From: Phycisphaerales bacterium
GTDB taxonomy: Bacteria; Planctomycetota; Phycisphaerae; UBA1845; Fen-1342
Reading direction: 5' to 3'
Length of the DNA stretch: 64,000 nt
NCBI GenBank assembly: GCA_022839625.1
Contig: JALHJL010000013.1
Coordinates: 12,071-76,070 of the forward strand
This document shows positions 15,121 to 23,776 of this stretch, piece by piece (positions within the stretch are counted from its first letter, which is position 1; every line of letters starts with the position of its first letter). Under the pieces are notes generated by a model, which ran no database searches, was not told where the DNA came from, and saw only the letters and a program-made list of their open reading frames with translations. Made by a program: the position numbers and the translations under genes.

Positions 15121-16003
15121 CGGTATCAGGTCGACGGCAACCCGGTGCGCGGTCTGGAGGTGTTCCTCTGGCGTGGCGGGACGTTCACGGAACTCACCGT
15201 GGACCGTCAGGGCTTGTACTGCAAGGGCCGGGTCTCGACCAGCGGTGACGGCGGGACCGTCGTCTACCAGGACTTTGGAGACGACAGGTTCTACGCCATC
15301 GACGGCGATGGTGCCAACAGCCGGGCCTTGGAGTACGCCGGTTTCAACTTCGCCGGTGCGGCCCTGACGTTCGACGGCGCGCAGATGTTCTACTGCGACG
15401 CCAACGCGGAAAGCGGGCGGCTGGTACAAACCGACGCCTCCGGCGTGTTGAACCTGTTCCCCGGCTGGAACGTCACGACGATCGCGATTGCCGCCACCTT
15501 CGACGTGGGCATCAGCCGCGACGGCGATCACGTGTTCTTCCGTTTCGAGTCTTCGTCCTTCCCCTTTTATGCACGCGCCGTACGTCGGACACCTCAACGA
15601 TCCCGATGCGGTCAGCGGCGCGCCGCGCGTGGAGGCCATCAATTTCAGCCCGGCGAGCATGCCGCGCGGCGACGCCGGCGCCCGCGTCGTGATGACCGTG
15701 CAAGTCAGTGACCCCGATGGGCTGTCCGACGTCGCGAAGGTAGTGACCGATGAGCTGCTCGGAGGCAAACTCGGCGGGAATAATGCGGACTTGCCGGCGT
15801 ATTTCTACTTTGATCCGCACGACGACGGCACGGCCCCCGATGAGACCGCTGGCGACGGCATCCACTCAACCAGCGGCCAGCCGGGCGGCAAGATCAACGA
15901 CCTGAACGCCGTGACCATGCGCGTCGGTGTAAGAGACAACAGCAACACGGTCGTTGTCGCGGACACGGTGCTGGAGGTCGGTCCGAAGGCGTCGGGCGCT
16001 TGA
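15121..16003 (+). pseudogene. Beta-propeller/lipoprotein 3' fragment with a frameshift
   Basis: First part (to about 15570): propeller-like blades LEVFLWRGGTFTELTVDRQG, VSTSGDGGTVVYQDFGDDRF, LTFDGAQMFYCDANAESGRL and VGISRDGDHVFFRFES. The protein then continues in the +2 frame (YVGHLNDPDAVSGAPRVEAI ... VVMTVQVSDPDGLSDVAKVV ... ADTVLEVGPKASGA), so one frameshift lies near the CCCCTTTT run at 15563-15570. No start codon or signal peptide precedes it. Together with the minus-strand lipoprotein it could derive from one gene broken by an inversion around the transposase remnant. Confidence 0.6.
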
Positions 16004-16265
16004 GTGCCCCACGGCGGTCAGCTTTCGCGCTGTTCGCCGTGGCCGTCCAGCACCTCGAGCTGCAGCGCGAGCGATAGGTCGACGCTCTCGGAGCTTTCGT
16101 GCGGCGTGCGCGATTAGTGTCGGACTGCTGGGGGTCGGTGACTGGAGCACTCTGCATCGGCGCGTAGCGGCCGAGCTTCTGCTCGGCCGACGGCCGACCG
16201 GAACGTCGGCCGCTACCTGGACGACCGACCAAGAGGTCGGCCGCAACGAGAACCTGACAACTGCT
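16004..16265. repeat. Intergenic GTAGCGGCCG-type hairpin repeats
   Basis: No gene is seen here. The stretch 16155-16250 contains repeated CGTAGCGGCCGAGC / GCTCGGCCG and GTCGGCCGCTAC / GAGGTCGGCCGCAAC hairpin units. They match the dispersed repeat family at 26.4, 44.3 and 47.6 kb. Confidence 0.5.
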
Positions 16266-16517
16266 CTAGCCCCCAGGGGAAAGCGTCTTGTGCGTCCCGT
16301 CGCACCAGGGCGGCGTCCGGCTCTGGTGGCACTGGCAAACCCACTTCCTGCCGGGCTCGGTGACTTCGAGCTTGACCGGCTTGCACCCGGTCGCCAGGCG
16401 GTTGTGCGAGCCGTCGCAATGGGGCAACTTGGCGGACCAGCCGCAGGTGCAATAGGACTTCTTGCCGGGCGTCTCGTCGATCGCGATCGGGCCTGCCCCG
16501 TGCTTGGGTGCGGTCAT
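16266..16517 (-). CDS. CDGSH-type iron-sulfur protein (two domains)
   Basis: 83 residues with two CDGSH motifs: CTCGWSAKLPHCDGSH and CQCHQSRTPPWCDGTH. Each fits the C-x-C-...-C-DG[ST]-H ligand set for a [2Fe-2S] cluster, the second with THR-type CDGTH. A small soluble redox or Fe-S carrier is expected; the partner is unknown. ATG 16517 is preceded by GAGG 8 bases upstream. It is divergent from polX. Confidence 0.85.
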   Translation of the reverse strand: MTAPKHGAGPIAIDETPGKKSYCTCGWSAKLPHCDGSHNRLATGCKPVKLEVTEPGRKWVCQCHQSRTPPWCDGTHKTLSPGG

Positions 16518-16629
16518 GCGGGTTCCTCGCGCTTGTAGGTGCGCGGGAATTATAGCCGCCCGGCACCGCGCTTGTTCCAACCGGCGGCCAATCTTATAAA
16601 CAGGAAGCGCCGGTCGGCCTGGAGACCCC

Positions 16630-18387
16630 ATGAACAACGCCGAAGTCGCACACGTCTTTGCCGAGGTCGCCGATCTGCTCGAGATCAAGGGCGAGGACTC
16701 GTTTCGCGTCAACTCCTACCGGCGGGTCGCCCGGACCATCGGCGACCTGGCCGCCGACATCAATGATCTTGCGGCCCGCGGGGAACTCGCGACGCTGCCT
16801 GGGGTCGGCAAGGGTTCGGCCGACAAGATCCAGCAGTTGCTCGAGACGGGGCGCCTCCCGCTGCGCGACGAGCTGCTGGCGGAGGTGCCCGGGTCGTTGC
16901 TGCAACTGCTGCGGATTCCCTCCGTCGGACCCAAGAAGGTCGCGCTGCTGTGGAAAGAGCGCGGCGTGCAGTCCCTGAACGACCTGAAGGGTGCGATCGC
17001 CACCGGCACGCTCGAAGGCCTGAAGGGCTTTGGCGCCAAGAGCATCGAGCAGATTCTCCGCGGCATCGAGTTCGTCGAGCGCAGCGCGGGGCGAACGCGG
17101 CTCGGCGACGCCTGGGAGGTGGTGACACGCATTTGCGCCGCCCTGGCCGGCCTGAAGGGCGTCGAGCGCGCCGAACCGGCCGGCTCGTTCCGGCGCGGAA
17201 GAGAAACGATCGGCGACATCGATCTGCTGTGCGTGGCCGCCGACGGCGAGGCGGTGATTCAGCATTTCGCCGCGTGGCCCGGCGTCGTGCAGGTTCTCGG
17301 TGCGGGCGGGACGAAAGGGTCCGTGCTGGTCGAGCTGCGGCCTGGTCGGACGCTCCAGATCGATTTGCGCGTTGTGCCGGCGGAGTCCTTTGGTGCCGCG
17401 TGGCAGTACTTCACCGGTAGCAAGGAACACAACATCCGCCTGCGCGAGCTGGCCCAGAAGCGCGGCTGGAGCCTGAACGAGTATGGTCTGACCGAAGGCG
17501 ACCGCGTCATCGCCTCGCGCACCGAGGAAGATATCTACGCCGCCCTGGGCCTGCCCTGGATTCCGCCCGAGCTGCGGGAAGACCGCGGGGAGCTGGAACT
17601 CCGGGCGGTGCCCGGGGACCTGCTGACGCGGGAGCACATCCGCGGCGACTTGCACATGCACACGGTGGCGAGCGACGGTCACAACACGATCGAGGAAATG
17701 GCCGCCGCAGCGCGGAAGCTCGGGTACGAGTACATCTGCATCACCGAGCACTCAGCCAGCAGCGTGATCGCCAACGGGCTCAAACCGCCGCAGCTGCGGC
17801 AACATATTGAAGACGTGCGCGCCGCGGCCCGGCGTATCGGCGGTATCACGGTCTGGGTGGGCACCGAGGTGGACATCCGCACCGACGGGACGCTCGATTA
17901 CCCGGACGAGCTGCTGGCCGAGCTGGACTTCGTTACCGCTTCCATTCACGCGGGCATGGGGCCCGACCTCGCGGCGAACACGCGCCGGACACTGGCCGCG
18001 ATGCAGAACCCCCACGTGCACTGTATCGGCCATCCGACCGGCCGGCTCATCAACGAGCGCGACGCCATGCCGCTCGACATCGAGGCGGTCGCAAAGGAAG
18101 CTGCCCGCACGGGCACCGCGCTCGAGATCAACGCCCATCCCTACCGGCTCGACCTGAAGGACCAGCACGCCCGCCTGGCCCGCGACCTGGGCGCCAGGAT
18201 CGCCATTTGCACCGACGCGCACGCGACGGGGCAGCTCGAGCTGATGCACTTCGGCGTCGTCACGGCCCGCCGGGCGTGGCTGCGCAGGGGCGACGTGCTG
18301 AACACGCAGACGGCGAAGGAGGTGGCGACATTCGTCACGGCGAAGCGCAGAGACCACGGAAGACCAGAGATAAGGGATAAGGGATAA
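16630..18387 (+). CDS. polX: DNA polymerase X family protein with PHP domain
   Basis: 585 residues. N-terminal helix-hairpin-helix motifs (LPGVGKGSADKI, IPSVGPKKVALL) come before a pol-beta nucleotidyltransferase core with GSFRRGRETIGDIDLL and the third acidic residue in LQIDLRVV. A C-terminal PHP phosphoesterase domain follows, with RGDLHMHTVASDG, ITEHS, HCIGHPTGR and CTDAHATG metal ligands. Bacterial PolX enzymes act in gap filling and end processing during base-excision repair. The last codons (RDHGRPEIRDKG) are encoded by the start of the heptamer array downstream, so the natural C-terminus may have been replaced. Confidence 0.93.
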   Translation: MNNAEVAHVFAEVADLLEIKGEDSFRVNSYRRVARTIGDLAADINDLAARGELATLPGVGKGSADKIQQLLETGRLPLRDELLAEVPGSLLQLLRIPSVGPKKVALLWKERGVQSLNDLKGAIATGTLEGLKGFGAKSIEQILRGIEFVERSAGRTRLGDAWEVVTRICAALAGLKGVERAEPAGSFRRGRETIGDIDLLCVAADGEAVIQHFAAWPGVVQVLGAGGTKGSVLVELRPGRTLQIDLRVVPAESFGAAWQYFTGSKEHNIRLRELAQKRGWSLNEYGLTEGDRVIASRTEEDIYAALGLPWIPPELREDRGELELRAVPGDLLTREHIRGDLHMHTVASDGHNTIEEMAAAARKLGYEYICITEHSASSVIANGLKPPQLRQHIEDVRAAARRIGGITVWVGTEVDIRTDGTLDYPDELLAELDFVTASIHAGMGPDLAANTRRTLAAMQNPHVHCIGHPTGRLINERDAMPLDIEAVAKEAARTGTALEINAHPYRLDLKDQHARLARDLGARIAICTDAHATGQLELMHFGVVTARRAWLRRGDVLNTQTAKEVATFVTAKRRDHGRPEIRDKG

Positions 18388-18404
18388 GAGATAAGAGACA
18401 AAGG
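18366..18404 (+). repeat. Left GATAAGR heptamer array
   Basis: About five tandem heptamers (GATAAGG / GATAAGA, the last degenerate as GACAAAG) overlap the end of polX. The inverse-complement array lies at 19095-19173. The arrays bracket the four-helix-bundle pseudogene. Confidence 0.8.
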
Positions 18405-18411
18405 AGGGCAC

Positions 18412-18996
18412 GTGACTCCGCGGCCTCACGACAAACTGGAGATATACAAGGCGGCACACGAACTGGCGCTGGGAATCCACGCGCTCAGCCTTCGGTTGCC
18501 CCGCCTGGAGGCTTTTGAAGAAGCGCCCCAGCTTCGGCGGGCCAGCAAGAGTGTCGCCGCGCAGATCGTCGAAGGGCACGCGCTGCGCCGCTAAAAGGCG
18601 GAATACGTGCACTATCTTTCGCGCGCCTATGCCAGCGCCGAGGAGACAGTCGAGCACCTGCGACTGCTCCCGGACACGAACTCGTCGCAGGGTCTGAGGC
18701 GGGAATGTGAGGAGCTGGTCGCCCGCTACGACGAACTGGCTCGCAAGCTCTTCAAGTACGTGAACGCCGTGCGCGCTCAACACGACCCTGGACGCGCACT
18801 CCATGCCGACCAGAGCACACCGTACGCTGACGAGCTGCGCTGGCTGCTCACGAAATGTTCCACGCAGACTGAGACACTTCGAACATCTCGCACCCTGGCA
18901 GCGGGCCACACGAAGGGCCGCTGGATTCGGCCCGGCCGATGTCGCCGAAATCGATGTGACGAAGGAGCCCGGCCAAGTCGTAATCGACCCTCTTGA
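18412..18996 (+). pseudogene. Four-helix-bundle (S23/IVS-type) protein gene with a nonsense codon
   Basis: GTG start with AGGAGG 5 bases upstream. KLEIYKAAHELALGIHALSL ... ASKSVAAQIVEGHALRR reads as the first half of the S23-type four-helix-bundle family. A TAA at 18592-18594 follows, and the same frame resumes with KAEYVHYLSRAYASAEETVE and HLRLL, the expected next helix. The family usually has RRYKAE here, so a TAC/TAT to TAA change explains the stop. The 3' part reads past the usual end to 18996 with unrelated sequence. Proteins of this family are linked to 23S rRNA intervening sequences; here the gene sits between inverted heptamer arrays. Confidence 0.75.
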
Positions 18997-19094
18997 CGAC
19001 CGTCCTGAGTTTGCTCATGGCCCCGCCGAAGCTCCGCAGCCCCCCTCGGGCACAACACAGCGAGTGCCGCGCCGCGCCCGGACGTCCCTGCGTG

Positions 19095-19173
19095 CTTATC
19101 TCTTATCGCTTATCTCTTATCCCTCATCTCTCATCTCTTATCTCTTCTCTCATCTCTCATCTCTCATCCCTCA
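19095..19173 (-). repeat. Right inverse-complement heptamer array (CTTATCT/CTCATCT)
   Basis: Roughly eleven degenerate heptamers of TCTTATC/TCTCATC type, the reverse complement of the left array. They end directly at the stop codon (19174-19176) of the response regulator gene. Confidence 0.8.
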
Positions 19174-19857
19174 TCACAACACCAGCTTATACCCCACCGC
19201 GTGTGCCGTCAGGATGTGCCGCGGCTTGGCCGGGTCGGGTTCCAGCTTCCGCCGCAGGCTCACGATGTGATTGTCGACGGTGCGGTCGGCCGGGCCGACG
19301 CCGACGCCCCAGATGCGGTTGAGCATGTCCGCCCGCGGCACGGCCTCGCCGACGTGCTCGTAGAGCATGCGGAGAATCTCAGATTCATAGTACCCCAGCG
19401 GAACTTCGCCCTGCGGGGTGATGACCATCTGCCGCACGAGGTCCACCTGCCGGTCGCCAAGAGCGAAACCGGCCTGCCGTGCCGCCGGCGCGCCGCCCGC
19501 CCGGCGCAACGCGGCGTGGAGGCGCGCCAGCAGCTCCCGCAAGCTGAACGGTTTGGTCACGTAATCGTCGGCCCCCAGCTCCAGGCCGCGGACCTTGTCG
19601 ATTTCCTGCCCCCGCGCGCTGAGAATGACGATCGGCATGGTGTAGCCGGCCGCCCGCAGACGCCGGCACACCTCGAAGCCGTCGACATCCGGCAACATGA
19701 TGTCCAGCAGGACCAGGTCGGTCGGCTGCTGTTTGACCAGCCGCAGGCCCGTCTTACCGTCGGCGGCGCAGGCCACCTGGTGCCCCTCGAACTCGAGGTT
19801 GTCCCGGAGCCCCAGCGCGAGCTCCGGCTCATCTTCGACGATCACAATCCGCGCCAT
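19174..19857 (-). CDS. OmpR/PhoB-family response regulator
   Basis: 227 residues. The receiver domain has the acidic pair in VEDEPE, phosphoacceptor Asp in VLLDIMLPDVDG, LSARG, and Lys in ADDYVTKPFS. The C-terminal winged helix is complete (LGYYESEILRMLYEHVGEAV ... DRTVDNHIVSLRRKLEPDP ... VGYKLVL). No histidine kinase gene is adjacent. It starts one base after the LptG-like gene ends and is probably cotranscribed with the two permease genes, hinting at envelope-related control. Its 3' end abuts the heptamer array. Confidence 0.93.
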   Translation of the reverse strand: MARIVIVEDEPELALGLRDNLEFEGHQVACAADGKTGLRLVKQQPTDLVLLDIMLPDVDGFEVCRRLRAAGYTMPIVILSARGQEIDKVRGLELGADDYVTKPFSLRELLARLHAALRRAGGAPAARQAGFALGDRQVDLVRQMVITPQGEVPLGYYESEILRMLYEHVGEAVPRADMLNRIWGVGVGPADRTVDNHIVSLRRKLEPDPAKPRHILTAHAVGYKLVL

Positions 19858-19858
19858 G

Positions 19859-20953
19859 TCAGGTCTTCACGTTCGCGAAGTGCAGGACCGCCAGGGGTCC
19901 GAAAACCAGCACCGGCAGGGCCGTGGCCACGCGCGCCGAGTAGCTGTCCGTGGACACGCTGTGCGACACGAACACGACGGCGAAGCACAGGCCCGTCAGG
20001 AGCAGGGCCTTGCCGCCGGCGACCAGCACGTTGCCCGGCTCGCGCGTCAGAAAGAACGGGATCGCCAGCAGCATCAGAATCCACACCAGGGGGATCTGCG
20101 TGATGCGGATGTCGAGGCTCTTCGCCACCGCGGCCAGGTTGGGCAGGTTTCGGCTGCGGAGCAGCGATTTCATCTGGCTAATGCTCATCAGGTCCGCCCA
20201 CTGCGACGACTGCCGCAGGAGAATCTGCTCCGGCGACAGGGCAAACGGGTACTCGGCCAGCGGCTCCCAGTGGATGGCCCGCCCCAATTCGGCCCCCTCG
20301 AACGCCGCGCCCATCACCTGTCGGGCCCCGCGGTCGAGCACCCAGGTGCCGCGGGCCGCATCGTAGTGCGCCCCGTCCGCCCGGATGAGCGACTTCGGTG
20401 CGCCTTGCTCGTCGGGCTCGATGATGTGCACGCCGCGCAGCAGACCCGGCTGCACGTGCAGCTCGTGCGCAATCAGGATCGCGTTCCGGTCATCCCGCAC
20501 GCAGCGCACGTCCACCTGGCGCGTCTCCGCCAGGTCGTCGTGTTGCCGGGCGATCTTGTGGGCCAGGCGCGGCACCAGGACCTCGCTGTTGGCGACCCAC
20601 GCCGCCACCAGCACCACCGAGCACAGCAGCACCGGCCGGGCCAGGCGTTGCAGCGGGACCCCCGCGGCCACCAGCGGCACCAGCTCGTTGTTCTTCATCA
20701 TCATCGCGAACGTGAAGCCGGCCGCGACCGTCAGCATGGCCCCGCCGAGCTGCTGGTAATAGAGCGCCAGGTTGTTCCCGTAGTAGTCGGCCATGTTCAG
20801 CAGCACCGTGCTGGCCGACAGCGTCCGGTCCTTGGTGAACTCGTCCAGATTGACGAGCACGTCGCTGCCCACGTACAGGCCGAAACCGACCAGCATCAGC
20901 AGCAGGTAGCTGCCGACGAACGTCCGCGCCAGGTAGCGGTCGATGGTGCTCAT
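19859..20953 (-). CDS. LptF/LptG-family permease (second of pair)
   Basis: 364 residues. MSTIDRYLARTFVGSYLLLM opens a first membrane segment, followed by two more (GGAMLTVAAGFTFAMMMKNN ..., LARPVLLCSVVLVAAWVANS). A periplasmic domain of about 170 residues and C-terminal segments (IPLVWILMLLAIPFFL, ALLLTGLCFAVVFVSHSVS) complete the YjgP/YjgQ layout. MKNNELVPLVAAGVPLQRLA matches the family's cytoplasmic EL-x-A-G-[IV] block. In Gram-negative bacteria LptF and LptG extract lipopolysaccharide with LptB2. The neighbour upstream is the likely partner. Confidence 0.88.
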   Translation of the reverse strand: MSTIDRYLARTFVGSYLLLMLVGFGLYVGSDVLVNLDEFTKDRTLSASTVLLNMADYYGNNLALYYQQLGGAMLTVAAGFTFAMMMKNNELVPLVAAGVPLQRLARPVLLCSVVLVAAWVANSEVLVPRLAHKIARQHDDLAETRQVDVRCVRDDRNAILIAHELHVQPGLLRGVHIIEPDEQGAPKSLIRADGAHYDAARGTWVLDRGARQVMGAAFEGAELGRAIHWEPLAEYPFALSPEQILLRQSSQWADLMSISQMKSLLRSRNLPNLAAVAKSLDIRITQIPLVWILMLLAIPFFLTREPGNVLVAGGKALLLTGLCFAVVFVSHSVSTDSYSARVATALPVLVFGPLAVLHFANVKT

Positions 20954-20969
20954 GGGCTGCCCCTTGCTT

Positions 20970-22631
20970 TCATCGCCGCACCCCCAGCCGCAGAATCACC
21001 GCGTCGGCCAGCAGGACCAGCACCAATCCGCCCCAGGCCACCAGCGGCCCGATCTGCGTCGTGTGCACGTCCTCCGTCAACTGCCGCCCGAGCACCATCA
21101 GGATCAGCACGCTGAAGAAGGGGATCAGCGCCAGGGCGAAGGCCGCCAGGGCCCGCGACCCGCGGAACACGATCCCCAGGGCCGCCCCCATCAGCAGCGT
21201 CACCAGCACGCTGCTGGCGTATCCCAGCCGGAAGTTGATGGTCCCCACGATCTTGCGCACGAGCTGCTGCGCCGACTTCTGCAACCCGAGCCGCCGGTCC
21301 CCGAGCGACTCGTCCAGCGGCAGCGTCGCCGCCGGATCGATCACCGTCTCGGCCGTATACAGGCGCAATTCGTCCAGGACGTCCTGGGGAACGAGTACCT
21401 GGTCCAGGCTGAGCGACTGCTTCCGCCGGGGTGACGTCTTGACTCCCGCCCGCACGTCATATTCCAGGACATCCTGCCCCCCGGTCTTTACCAGCCGAAT
21501 CTCGACCAGCGTCTTCGCCGGCAGCGGCACCGTGTTCAATTCGATGCGCTCGGCCTCATACACGCTCTTGAGCACCCGCTCGGGCGTGCGCACCTCCACG
21601 CGCCCCTGGGTCAGCACGGCCCCCAAGGCGCCGGCCTGGGCACCGCGGGCCGTGACGGCGTACTCCTGGCCGTATTCGTCGGCCAGCCGCAAGGTCCCGC
21701 CGCCCTGTAACCGGTCCACGCAATGCGCCGCGAATTGCGCCCGCATGACGTCGGCCAGGAAGCGCTGCATCTCGTCGCGCAGCCGCGGCACCTCCCACGG
21801 GGCCCGGCGCCAGCGCCACAGGTCGCGCAGGTCGGTGAAGGTCAACCGAAACGGCGCCGGCAGCGGCACCTGCACCGGCCCGATCTGCTGCTGCTCGATG
21901 CGCAGCGCGCCGCGGCCAACCTCGAAGTCCTGCCCGTCCTGCACGTGAAAGGTCACCTCCAGCGGCGTCACGCGCGTGTCGAAGACGCACAAGACGTGCT
22001 GGGCCGCGGTGAAGCGGGCCAGTTCGCCGTTCTGCCCCACGTGCAGGAACGTTGGGCTGGTAATCAACAGATAATGCAGCCCGCCGGCAATCTCGAAGCC
22101 CTTCTCCCGCAGCGCGGCCGGCGATACTCCCTGCACCTTCTCCGCGGTGATGGTGTAGCGGTCCTCGCCGGTCCGGCCGCGGTGGATGAAGCCCTTGTGC
22201 TGGAGTTGCTGGGCGACGAGATCGCGCACGTTGCTGCGCGCGAAGTCGTCGATCCGCTGAATGAAGCCGGGGATCACGAAGCTCCCGACCAGCACGGTGA
22301 ACGCCGCCACAAACACCGACAGCAGCACCAGCGACGACAACAAACGGTGGACGTTGATGCCCGCGGCCCGGCAGGCCAGCAGCTCGTTGTCCGCGGCCAG
22401 CCGGCCATAAACCATCGTGGCGGCGAACAGGGCCGCCATCGGCATGGTCAGCGTGACCACGATCGGGATCAGCAACGGGATGAAGCCGAACACGTCGCCG
22501 GCGGAGACGCCCTCGAAGCGGATCACGTTGTACAGCCCGCCGCCCATCGTGAACAGGGCGGTCAGGGCCGCCAGCGTGAGCCCAAAAGTCTTGAGGAGCT
22601 CGCGCAGAACATAGCTGTGGAGCGTCACCAT
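20970..22631 (-). CDS. LptF/LptG-family permease with a large periplasmic domain
   Basis: 553 residues from ATG 22631 (MVTLHSYVLRELLKTFGLTL). The upstream frame is unlikely because it lacks features. Two N-terminal membrane segments precede the family block LAADNELLACRAAGINVHRL. The periplasmic region is about 400 residues, longer than usual for the family, and C-terminal segments follow (YASSVLVTLLMGAALGIVF, AFALALIPFFSVLILMVLG). Sixteen bases separate it from the second permease gene. Together they suggest an Lpt-type lipid export system; the substrate in a planctomycete is not established here. Confidence 0.85.
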   Translation of the reverse strand: MVTLHSYVLRELLKTFGLTLAALTALFTMGGGLYNVIRFEGVSAGDVFGFIPLLIPIVVTLTMPMAALFAATMVYGRLAADNELLACRAAGINVHRLLSSLVLLSVFVAAFTVLVGSFVIPGFIQRIDDFARSNVRDLVAQQLQHKGFIHRGRTGEDRYTITAEKVQGVSPAALREKGFEIAGGLHYLLITSPTFLHVGQNGELARFTAAQHVLCVFDTRVTPLEVTFHVQDGQDFEVGRGALRIEQQQIGPVQVPLPAPFRLTFTDLRDLWRWRRAPWEVPRLRDEMQRFLADVMRAQFAAHCVDRLQGGGTLRLADEYGQEYAVTARGAQAGALGAVLTQGRVEVRTPERVLKSVYEAERIELNTVPLPAKTLVEIRLVKTGGQDVLEYDVRAGVKTSPRRKQSLSLDQVLVPQDVLDELRLYTAETVIDPAATLPLDESLGDRRLGLQKSAQQLVRKIVGTINFRLGYASSVLVTLLMGAALGIVFRGSRALAAFALALIPFFSVLILMVLGRQLTEDVHTTQIGPLVAWGGLVLVLLADAVILRLGVRR

Positions 22632-23026
22632 CAAGGTTGTCCGCCCTCGCGAACCGCCTCCGCGGCCGGGAGCCACCCGCGGCCAGTCCGGCCCTTGCTT
22701 TCCAACCGGAAACCAGGACGAGCCGTGCTTCGGCCGCCTGGCCGGCTGCATTCCACACTGTGCATCGCGTCAATCTAAGGGAGGTCACGCCTTCCTGCAA
22801 TGACGGGACAGGCGGGGCCGCGACCAGGGCACCGAACAGGCCGGCCCCGGGCTGACCCCGCGATGACGGCCGATCGGTCCGCCGAACCACGGCCATCCTG
22901 ACCCCCGGACGCTGGCCCCGCAGCGCCCTGCCGCGCGTCGTAGTGCGGCGGCGAAGAAGCCGGGCTCGCCGAGCTGGGCGCGCGGTCGCCGAGGAAAGGG
23001 GGTCGTGGAGCAGCGCTCCCTGCGTC
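22632..23026. other. Intergenic gap, no gene seen
   Basis: About 395 bp of GC-rich sequence between the permease gene start and the 3' end of the REC protein gene. Only low-quality frames are present and I see no clear promoter or repeat array. Confidence 0.5.
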
Positions 23027-23473
23027 CTACCGCTCGTCTGGAGTCTCGGAGCCGGGGCGGTTCAGCGCGCGTTTGAGGTGGCGGAGCCTGAGCAGGTTCT
23101 GGACGCGGGCCAGCAGCTCGATCTTGTTGACGGGCTTGCTGAGGAAATCGTCCGCGCCGCACTCGCGCGCCCGCTCCATGTCGCCGACTTCGTTCAGCGC
23201 GGTCACCATGACGATCGGAATGTCGCGGTACCGCGGGTCGTCCTTGAGCAGCCGGCAGACCTCGAACCCGCTGCGCCGGGGCATCATGATGTCGAGCAGG
23301 ATCAGGTCGGGCTCGTCCTGCTCGACCGCGGCCAGCGTGCCTTCGCCGTCGGCGGCGACCGCGACGCGGACGTGCAGCGGCTCCAGGTACGCCTCCAGCA
23401 ACTCGAGAATCTGCGGGTTGTCGTCCGCGATCAGGACCTTGGAGGGCGGGAGTGTGTCCGGCGTACTGCTCAT
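23027..23473 (-). CDS. Single-domain response regulator (REC only)
   Basis: 148 residues from ATG 23473 (AGGA about 8 bases upstream). A receiver fold with acidic DDN near the N-terminus, phosphoacceptor Asp in LILLDIMMPRRSG, VTALN and Lys in DDFLSKPVNKIELL. No output domain: only a basic tail (LLRLRHLKRALNRPGS). CheY/DivK-like proteins act by protein contact. It precedes the Ser/Thr kinase on the chromosome, but a repeat-filled gap separates them and no operon is evident. Confidence 0.88.
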   Translation of the reverse strand: MSSTPDTLPPSKVLIADDNPQILELLEAYLEPLHVRVAVAADGEGTLAAVEQDEPDLILLDIMMPRRSGFEVCRLLKDDPRYRDIPIVMVTALNEVGDMERARECGADDFLSKPVNKIELLARVQNLLRLRHLKRALNRPGSETPDER

Positions 23474-23559
23474 GCGCTCATCCTGCTGACGGCCAGCGGG
23501 CAGTTTCCCGCAAATCGCGCCGGTCTGCAAACCGCCGGGGGCAATCTCGAACACCGCGG

Positions 23560-23720
23560 GGTCCCAAGCACGGCGTTGTCATGGAACCTGTCGCAGCAGT
23601 GGCCCATCCAAGACAGCAGGATCGCGTCGGCCGCCTGTGGCGCCGGGGCTCCGTACCCGGCGTCCGACCGCAGGCTCAGGTCCGGCGCTACAGGCCAGTC
23701 GCTACGAAGTCCGCCGCAGG
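23560..23720. repeat. Intergenic hairpin repeats between REC and kinase genes
   Basis: The gap 23474-23776 holds no gene. It contains units such as CCGGGGCTCCGTACCCGGCG, and GGTCCGGCGCTACAGG of the dispersed CGCTACA-ended family, around 23640-23705. Confidence 0.5.
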
Positions 23721-23776
23721 AGAAAACGTAGAGGCGAACAACGGCGCGCGGGTGGGTTGCACGCGGCGCGGCAGGA

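Noticed and set aside
18366..19173. CRISPR array from the repeated GATAAG/CTTATC blocks
   Set aside because: Units are contiguous 7-mers without spacers, and no cas gene is near.
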